Assembly (NCBI GenBank): GCA_905221605.1
Contig: CAJNDS010002727.1
Span: forward strand, 238,893-302,892
Direction of reading: 5' to 3'
Origin: Symbiodinium natans
Lineage: Eukaryota > Sar > Dinophyceae > Suessiales > Symbiodiniaceae
Length of the DNA: 64,000 nucleotides
Part shown: positions 57,730 to 64,000 of the stretch, one piece after another
Numbering within the stretch: the first letter of the stretch is position 1
Layout: each line of letters opens with the position of its first letter
Notes under the pieces: model-generated
What the model saw: the letters and a program-made list of their open reading frames with translations, nothing else
Told to the model about the DNA's origin: nothing
Databases searched by the model: none
Position numbers and translations under genes: made by a program

Positions 57730-58751
57730 CTCGAGAATGCAAGCCACACAGACGCACACGCACACACGGCGCAGGCATTGACAGTGACACCTCCCACATG
57801 AAATTGCATCGAGGTAACACCATCATAGTAGATGGAGACGGGCACGATGTAAGCATCCTCCACGACCCCGTCCAAGATCGGATCCAAGACCATGCCAAGA
57901 AGGCCGATCTTCGGCTGCAACCTGAAGAAACAGGAAGAAGTTGAGATTCCTGTTGAGAATTTTGAGATGAAAAGAAAAGGGGGGGGGGCGAAGAACTGCG
58001 GAGTAGTCGAAAAAAAAACGGTGAAGGCTAGGCTCAACTTCCCGCTTCGGCTCCGTCCACCCTCTGTGAAGAATTTCACATTTGCCCCACGTTTGAGCAA
58101 TCCTTCGATATACCTTTGTGTGATGCATCGCAAAGAAAAAAAGAAAAGACTTTGCTTGTGGAACTACAACATACACGTGCACACACAATCACGGCCTTGA
58201 ATTGGTAGTTGCAGCTGGGCTGCGCTGCAACCACTGCAGTGTAGAGTTCGCTATCGGGTCCCGAGAAACTCCTGTCAACAGAACTTTCCGCCACGATCCG
58301 TCGAAGTGACTCTTCTGAAGGTCCTCCGAATGTAAAAGGCTCCATTGCGGCCTGAAAGATCGAAAGAGCTTTGCATAAGCCTTCGTTTCCGCTCTGTCGA
58401 GCTCTGAGGCCCTGACGCAGCAGCCTTGCAAGCGTGAAGCTTTACATGCTTGTGGAAACGGTCAAACAGAACCAGTGGACAGCTAGAGCTTCAATCCGAG
58501 ACTGTTCTCCACGTTTCCCTGCCCAAGGCACGGACCCACCCACAACCGGGAGATTCAAGTTCTCTCCGGCAGCGATGGCTGGCGCTCCCAGCCCAAGGTT
58601 CCACAGTGAAAACCTCGACAGGCACGTGAATGATGGTATGCATACGTGCTTGCGTTTTGTGTTCAAGGCACGCGTAAACTCACTAACACAGTGCGCTTGG
58701 AATGCTTGTCAAGACACTGGAGCACAATATAGTCGATGTGACTTTTGTGGC
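57671..58751 (-). CDS. Glycerol-3-phosphate / dihydroxyacetone-phosphate acyltransferase (multi-exon, partial)
   Basis: Transfers an acyl chain from acyl-CoA to glycerol-3-phosphate or DHAP at the start of phospholipid or ether-lipid synthesis. Exons join in frame: 58682-58751 (HKSHIDYIVLQCL, the H-x4-D catalytic block I), 58540-58613 (APAIAAGENLNLPVV), from 58351 (NGAFYIRRTF, block II), then SGPDSELYTAVVAA (about 58215-58270), 58039-58113 (YIEGLLKRGANVKFFTEGGR, SRSG, block III), 57819-57921 (QPKIGLLGMVLDPILDGVVE, AYIVPVSIYYDG, block IV) and 57671-57729 (VMETESYVRELSGSQKRKD). All four blocks of the GPAT/DHAPAT family are present in order. Between GAFYIRR and ELYTAVV the frame breaks without a plausible intron (see findings). 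N- and C-terminal exons were not recognised, so GPAT and DHAPAT cannot be separated. Confidence 0.87.
57819..57921 (-). CDS. Acyltransferase exon, block IV
   Basis: One base plus 34 codons, QPKIGLLGMVLDPILDGVVE then AYIVPVSIYYDG. Acceptor TTTCTTCAG, donor GTTACC. Confidence 0.9.
58039..58113 (-). CDS. Acyltransferase exon, block III
   Basis: YIEGLLKRGANVKFFTEGGR then SRSG and two bases. EGGRSRSGK is the glycerophosphate-binding block III. Acceptor CACAAAG, donor GTTGAG. Confidence 0.9.
58540..58613 (-). CDS. Acyltransferase exon, AAGENLNLP
   Basis: FSLWNLGLGAPAIAAGENLN then LPVV, matching the conserved segment between blocks I and II. Donor GTGGGT. Confidence 0.83.
58682..58751 (-). CDS. 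Acyltransferase exon, block I
   Basis: HKSHIDYIVLQCLDKHSKRT then VL. The H-x4-D motif is complete. Phase requires a GA donor (GAGTTT), two bases inside an apparent GTGAGT. Confidence 0.85.
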
Positions 58752-58759
58752 CTCAGTAA

Positions 58760-60460
58760 CTCTCAATACTTCCGTGCCCCTGCCAAAACATCCAGCCCGG
58801 TGCCATGACAGGTCAGGTTTGCACATATTAAACCTGAACAAGCTGCTTGGTAGGTAAATAATGCTTCGGCCCTCTTCGCGCGCCCGTACGCTGAGCTGCG
58901 CCAGGGAAAGCAGCTGCTGACGTTCGAAGACCAGCTTAGCAGTCATCAATTGCTGCTTCACATACACAGCTCGAACCACAAACTACTCTTCTATGAGGCA
59001 CGCCGGAATACAGCCGCTGGAAGCCAAATCGTGCCAATGCCGATGTAAAATGTGCGAACCTGACAAACCATCTCATCTTGAAATCGTAATGAAACGATCG
59101 TACAAGTCTGAATGGATTCGAGCTGCATTGTGCAAATGAGTGAACATGCTGCTGCCTCATCTCGACGGATGCGGCCAGCTCGCTTGCCAGCGATGCAGCC
59201 TTCTGGCGTGTTGCAGCCGCAGCCCTGGGGCCACCTTCAAGCTAACCCTTTTAAATAGAGATGACATACCTAAAACATCCTGAAACATCCACGCACCATT
59301 TCGTCCGTGCCAGCAGTTAACGATGCTGACGATCTAAAAAAAATTGTGGACATGCTGCAAGCACTTTTGTACAAATGCTTGCAAACATGTTTTCGATCCC
59401 AACACTGTCAAAAAAAGCCACCACGCGCAGCAGCAGCTTCACAGAGCTCGTCCACTTTGGGGTGAGTCACCACTTCCTGTGAGATGGACAAGGATCAAAG
59501 TGAAAACACGTGAGATTGGATGAGCTGCCACATGCATGTGTTTGTCAACGGAAGCCTTACCAGCAGCGATCCAATCGATATTGAAGCATGGATCATCTTT
59601 CCTGCAACCGGTGATCTCGGCTAATCCAGGAAGCTGACGTCATCGGACGATTTGCGGCGGGTGAAGTATGCGTGGGCTACGGGACAGTCCCGCCACGAAG
59701 TCCAGTTTGCTCCCAAAAACCTTCGACTTCTTCCTGCACAACTCACAAACATGCATCATTGGAACATACACTGAGTGTATCGACATGTACTGACAAGCGG
59801 AGCTGAAACTCCAAAGTGGCGAGTGCCAGCCCATCCTGGTCTAAAACGTTCAGATAATAGTCTGCAGAAGCCTTTTGCTGTGCTGAACAACACAAAGAGA
59901 CACAAGCACATGTTGCAACAATCTAAATGCAACATTGGTCGGTTGAGCTTACGTCCTGCTAGTGAAAAATTCACAGAAGCATGGGAATGCAGTTCCTTTG
60001 CTTGCACACATCCAACCCCACTCGAAACTGCAAGGCCCTGCTCACCTTTACAGCATTTGAAATGCGACTTGCTTGCTGGTGGATTCAAGAAAGCATGATT
60101 GCTCAAACCAAACCTAGCAATGTCACGTTGCAAGTGACATGTTTACGCTTATGTGGCCCAAGGCAGCGACTGCATCAACTTCGGGCTCGGCACCTTACTC
60201 GAAAGATCTGGAAACAAGCGTATGGAAACCTCAACACCGAGCTGCAAACTGGCGCTGGAAGGGTCAAGCATATCGCAGCTCAGTTAGCGTGTCGTTGCTA
60301 TGTTTTGTGACCTCTGGCTGTGCTTCGGTGTCGATCCAGGAGTCAAGGAAAGCAAAACCTTGACATGCCGACATCCGTGTATCGAAGCTCCACGTTATGT
60401 GCAAACTTAACAGCATCCGCTCCGATCCGTTAAGCTGCGGTTGTTCAATGCCCACGTGCT
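58760..60460. other. Mostly unrecognised; weak upstream exon candidates
   Basis: Minus frame at about 59875-59765 (acceptor AGCAAAAG) reads ASADYYLNVLDQDGLALATL then EFQLRLSVHVDTL. Another near 59740 reads KSKVFGSKLDFVAGLSRSPR. They could be 5' exons of the acyltransferase or of another gene. Confidence 0.3.
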
Positions 60461-60474
60461 CATGTCATGTGCAG

Positions 60475-60828
60475 GCAGAGGAAGAGGAAGAGGAAGAGGA
60501 AGAGGAAGAGGAAGAGGAAGAGGAAGAGGACGAGGAAGAGGAAGAGGAAGAAGAGGAAGAGGAAGAGGAAGAGGGAGGAAGAGGAAGAAGAGGAAGAGGA
60601 AGAGGAAGAGGGAAGAAGAGGAAGAGGAAGAAGAAGAAGAGGAAGAAGAAGAAGAGGAAGAGGAAGAGGAAGAGGAAGAGGAAGAGGAAGAGGAAGAGGA
60701 AGAGGAAGAGGAAGAGGAAGAGGAAGAGGAAGAGGAAGAGGAAGAGGAAGAGGAAGAGGAAGAGGAAGAGGACGAGGACGAGGACGAGGAAGAGGAAGAG
60801 GAAGAGAGGACGAGGACGAGGGAGAGGA

Positions 60829-60920
<92 letters not shown>

Positions 60921-61972
60921 AGAGGAAGAGGACGAGGACGAGGAAGAGGAAGAGGAAGAGGAAGAGGAAGAGGAAGAGGAAGAGGAAGAGGAAGAGGAAG
61001 AGGAAGAGGAAGAGGAAGAGGAAGAGGAAGAGGAAGAGGAAGAGGAAGAGGAAGAGGAAGAGGAAGAGGAAGAGGAAGAGGAAGAGGAAGAGGGAGAGGA
61101 AGAGGGAGAGGAAGAGGAAGAGGAAGAGGAAGAGGAAGAGGAAGAGGAAGAGGAAGAGGAAGAGGAAGAGGAAGAGGAAGAGGAAGAGGAAGAGGAAGAG
61201 GAAGAGGAAAGAGAAAGAGGAAAGAGAAAGAGGAAAGAGAAAGAGGAAAGAGAAAGAGGAAAGAGAAAGAGGAAAGAGAAAGAGGAAGAGGAAGGGAGGA
61301 AGAGGAAGAGGAAGAGGAAGAGGAAGAGGAAAGAGAAGAGGAAGAGGAAGAGGAAGAGGAAGAGGAAGAGGGCTAAGAGGAAGAGGGAGAGTAAGAGGAA
61401 GAGGAAGAGGAAGATGAAGAGGAAGAGGAAGAGGAAGAGGAAGAGGAAGAGGAAGAGGAAGAGGAAGAGGAAGAGGAAGAGGAAGAGGAAGAGGAAGAGG
61501 AAGAGGAAGGGGAAGAGGAAGAGGAAGAGGAAGAGGAAGAGGAAGAGGAAGAGGAAGAGGAAGAGGAAGAGGAAGAGGAAGAGGAAGAGGAAGAGGAAGA
61601 GGAAGAGGAAAAGGAAGAGGAAGAGGAAGAGGAAGAGGAAGAGGAAGAGGAAGAGGAAGAGGAAGAGGAAGAGGAAGAGGAAGAGGAAGAGGAAGAGGAA
61701 GAGGAAGAGGACGAGGAAGAGGAAGAGGAAGAGGAAGAGGAAGAGGAAGAGGAAGAGGAAGAGGAAGAGGAAGAGGAAGAGGAAGAGGAAGAGGACGAGG
61801 ACGAGGACGAGGAAGAGGAAGAGGAAGAGAGGACGAGGACGAGGAAGAGGAAGAGGACGAGGACGAGGAAGAGGAAGAGGAAGAGGAAGAGGAAGAGGAA
61901 GAGGAAGAGGAAGAGGAAGAGGAACGAGGAAAGGAAGAGAAGAGAGAGAAGAGGAAAGGAAGAGGAAGAGTC
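60475..61972. repeat. 1.5-kb (GAGGAA)n hexanucleotide tract
   Basis: Almost pure purine plus strand with GACGAG interruptions (60771-60930 and 61794-61870). All three plus frames lack stops because T is nearly absent. Confidence 0.98.
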
Positions 61973-62190
61973 AGGCCAGAGAACAGGAAAACAGGAGAAA
62001 GGGAGAAAAGGATAACAGGAAAACAGGAAAACAAGAAAACAAGAAAAAGGAAAACAGTAAAACAACAGGACAACAGGAAAACCGGAAAACTGGATAACAG
62101 GAAAACAGGAAAACTGGATAAAAGGAGCAGGAAAACAGGAACACAGGAACACAGGAACACAGGGACCCAGAGACACAAGGAAACAGGAAC
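61973..62190. repeat. Minisatellite of AGGAAAACAGG / AGGAACACAGG type
   Basis: Short A-rich units that grade into the next array. Confidence 0.9.
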
Positions 62191-63040
62191 ACAGGGACAC
62201 AGGGACACAGGGACACAGGGACACAGGGACACAGAGACGCAGGGACGCAGGGACACAGGGACGCAGGGACGCAGGGCAGGGACGCAGGGACGCAGGGACG
62301 CAGGGACGCAGGGACGCAGGGACGCAGGGACGCAGGGACGCGGGGACGCAGGGACGCAGGGACGCAGGGACGCACGGACGCAGGGACGCAGGGACGCAGG
62401 GACGCAGAGACGCAGAGACGCAGAGACGCAGCGACGCAGCGACGCAGGGACGCAGAGACGTAGAGACGCAGAGACGCAGGGACGCAGGACACAGGGACGC
62501 AGGGGACGCAGGGACCCATGGCGCGCAGGGACGGTCAGGTAGCGCGGGTACGGCGGGGACGCTGGGAACGCATGTACGCAGGGCACGCAGAGACGGGAGG
62601 GGCAGAGGACGCAGGGACGCAGGGACGCAGAGACTCAGGGCGTGACGGCAGAACGCAGGGGGGGGACGCAGGGACGCACGGACGCATGGACGCAGAGACG
62701 CAGAGACGCAGATGACGCAGCGACGCAGCGTACCCGAAAGGGACGGGGTCATAGACTTAGTAGAACGGCGGAGTACCAGGGACGCAGGACACAGGGACGC
62801 AGGGACAGCAGGGGACGCGGGCACGCAGGGACGCAGGGACGCAGGGACGGGGACGCGGGGACGCAGGGACGCAGGGACGCAGAGACGCAGGGGCAGGGAC
62901 GCAGGGACGCAGGGACGCACGCAGGGACGCACGCAGGGACGCACGCAGGGACGCACGCAGGGACGCACGCAGGGACGCACCCAGGGACGCACCCAGGAAT
63001 GCACCCAGGGATGCACGCAGGGATGCACGCAGCCGACGCA
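62140..63040. repeat. 10-bp minisatellite (GGGACGCA(G)) and variants
   Basis: Long runs of CAGGGACGCAGGGACGCAGG, with GACGCAGAGA, GACGCACGCAGG and GATGCACGCAGG variants; broken at 62514-62680 and 62720-62780 by less regular sequence. Confidence 0.95.
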
Positions 63041-63280
63041 GGATAACAAACACCACTTCGTCATGGGAGAAGCGCAGGTCCGTGATTGAAAATGTAACCC
63101 CTTTTTGTTTGATGAGCCGATGCGCATTGAGAAAACCATTTCGGTTGTTATATGAGGCCTTTCCGGCTTGGTTTCGTAACAAGTTAAAATCTGCTGACTT
63201 TTCCAAAGCAAGTCCGAACGACTTAGCTGCAACTGCCTGAGCATGTGGTCATTATCTTCTTGGGAATGTGGCGAAATTCG

Positions 63281-63341
63281 TCCCTGCGTGCGTCCCTGCG
63301 TACATCCCTGCGTGCATCCCTGCGTGCATTCCTGCGTGCAT
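63281..63341. repeat. Inverted continuation of the GGGACGCAC minisatellite
   Basis: GTGCGTCCCTGCGTACATCC and GTGCATCCCTGCGTGCATTC are the reverse complement of the units at 62930-63030, separated by about 240 bp of unique DNA. Confidence 0.9.
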
Positions 63342-63682
63342 AAGTGAGATGCTTCGAACCATCGTCCGTTTTGTGTGCAAACGCAGGCCCTGGTTCATCT
63401 GGTTTCAGGGCCCTTGTCCAATGAGGTGGACGATCTTCACAAGTCGGCTGGCAAGTTCGTTCCTCGCGTACGTTAGGGAAGACAGCCTGGGGATCGTTTT
63501 TCTCCAGCATGCTTCCTTTGGAGAGCCGTTGGAGCCCTCTGCGGCTTTGCCGCAGACCGTCGGAGGTGTGTTGTCTCTTCTGACACTGAGGAGGCTTCGC
63601 CTGCAGAGACATCCAAGGCGGCAGATGAGTTCAAATCTGAAGTGTTTAGGGTCTCAAGGGTTTAGGAGCTCAAGGGTTCACG

Positions 63683-63925
63683 AATTTTTGGGCCTTGCCC
63701 ACGAATACTTGGGCCTTGCCCACGAATATTTGGGCCTTGCCCACGAATATTTGGGCCTTGCCTACGAATATTTGGGCCTTGCCCACGGAAATTCGTGGGC
63801 AAGGCCCAAAAATTCGTGGGCAAGGCCCAAAATCCGGATTTTGGGCCTTGCCCACAAGTATTTGGGCCTTGCCCACGAATCTTGGGCCTTGCCCACGAAT
63901 ATTTGGGCCTTGCCCACGAACACCA
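63683..63925. repeat. 21-bp minisatellite with two strand switches
   Basis: Unit TTTGGGCCTTGCCCACGAATA: about five forward copies, two inverted, about four forward. The switch points are near-palindromes (CCCACGGAAATTCGTGGG and CCCAAAATCCGGATTTTGGG). Confidence 0.95.
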
Positions 63926-63953
63926 TGAAGGTTTATAATTATATGGTGGGAGA

Positions 63954-64000
63954 GGTTTAGGGTGAAGGGTTTAGGGTTTAGGGTTTAGGGATTTAGGGTT
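63954..64000. repeat. (TTTAGGG)n array at right edge
   Basis: About five units with GTGAAGGG and GGGATTTAGGG variants, running off the window. Confidence 0.9.

Noticed and set aside
60397-62097. 566-aa plus-strand frame rich in Glu/Arg/Lys, and 708-aa and 623-aa minus-strand frames over the same region
   Set aside because: Produced by the GAGGAA tract and GGGACGCA repeats, which contain no stops in several frames; no non-repeat domain.

Overview
The window looks like nuclear DNA of a dinoflagellate, probably of the Symbiodiniaceae type (inference). The reasons are: coding sequence split into many 50-170 nt exons; introns that appear to start with GT, GC or GA; plant-type (TTTAGGG)n arrays at internal sites; a LINE retrotransposon; all recognisable coding on one strand; and much micro- and minisatellite DNA. 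No bacterial operon, rRNA, tRNA or CRISPR array was recognised.

Layout, left to right. 1-5300: a minus-strand LINE whose 3' part runs off the left edge, with ORF1 (RNA-binding) and ORF2 (APE endonuclease plus reverse transcriptase). 5798-9270: one complete six-transmembrane domain of a voltage-gated cation channel, minus strand, about one exon per helix. 9300-21500: intron-like DNA with scattered probable exons of unrecognised membrane proteins. 21582-25233: a minus-strand membrane-anchored glycosyltransferase of the capsular-polysaccharide-synthesis type. Seven catalytic-domain exons join in frame, and a head-to-head telomere-repeat palindrome sits in its first catalytic intron. 25600-46900: probable minus-strand exons of unrecognised genes, including a second S4-type voltage sensor at 39.8 kb, plus another telomere-repeat array. 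47218-50340: an AT-rich block with inverted-looking ends, holding a 244-bp tandem duplication and a 162-bp-period array of hairpins whose linkers flip strand in blocks. 53.6-55.3 kb: minisatellites in opposite orientations. 57671-58751: a minus-strand glycerol-3-phosphate / dihydroxyacetone-phosphate acyltransferase. 60475-63341: a 1.5-kb GA-rich hexanucleotide tract followed by GGGACGCA-type minisatellites. 63680-64000: an inverted minisatellite and a TTTAGGG array at the right edge.

The genes show no shared pathway. They are unrelated housekeeping or membrane functions (lipid acylation, glycan transfer, ion transport) lying in the same direction, as in dinoflagellate unidirectional gene arrays. 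Exon joins were worked out by hand from open frames, phase and family motifs; no transcript was available.
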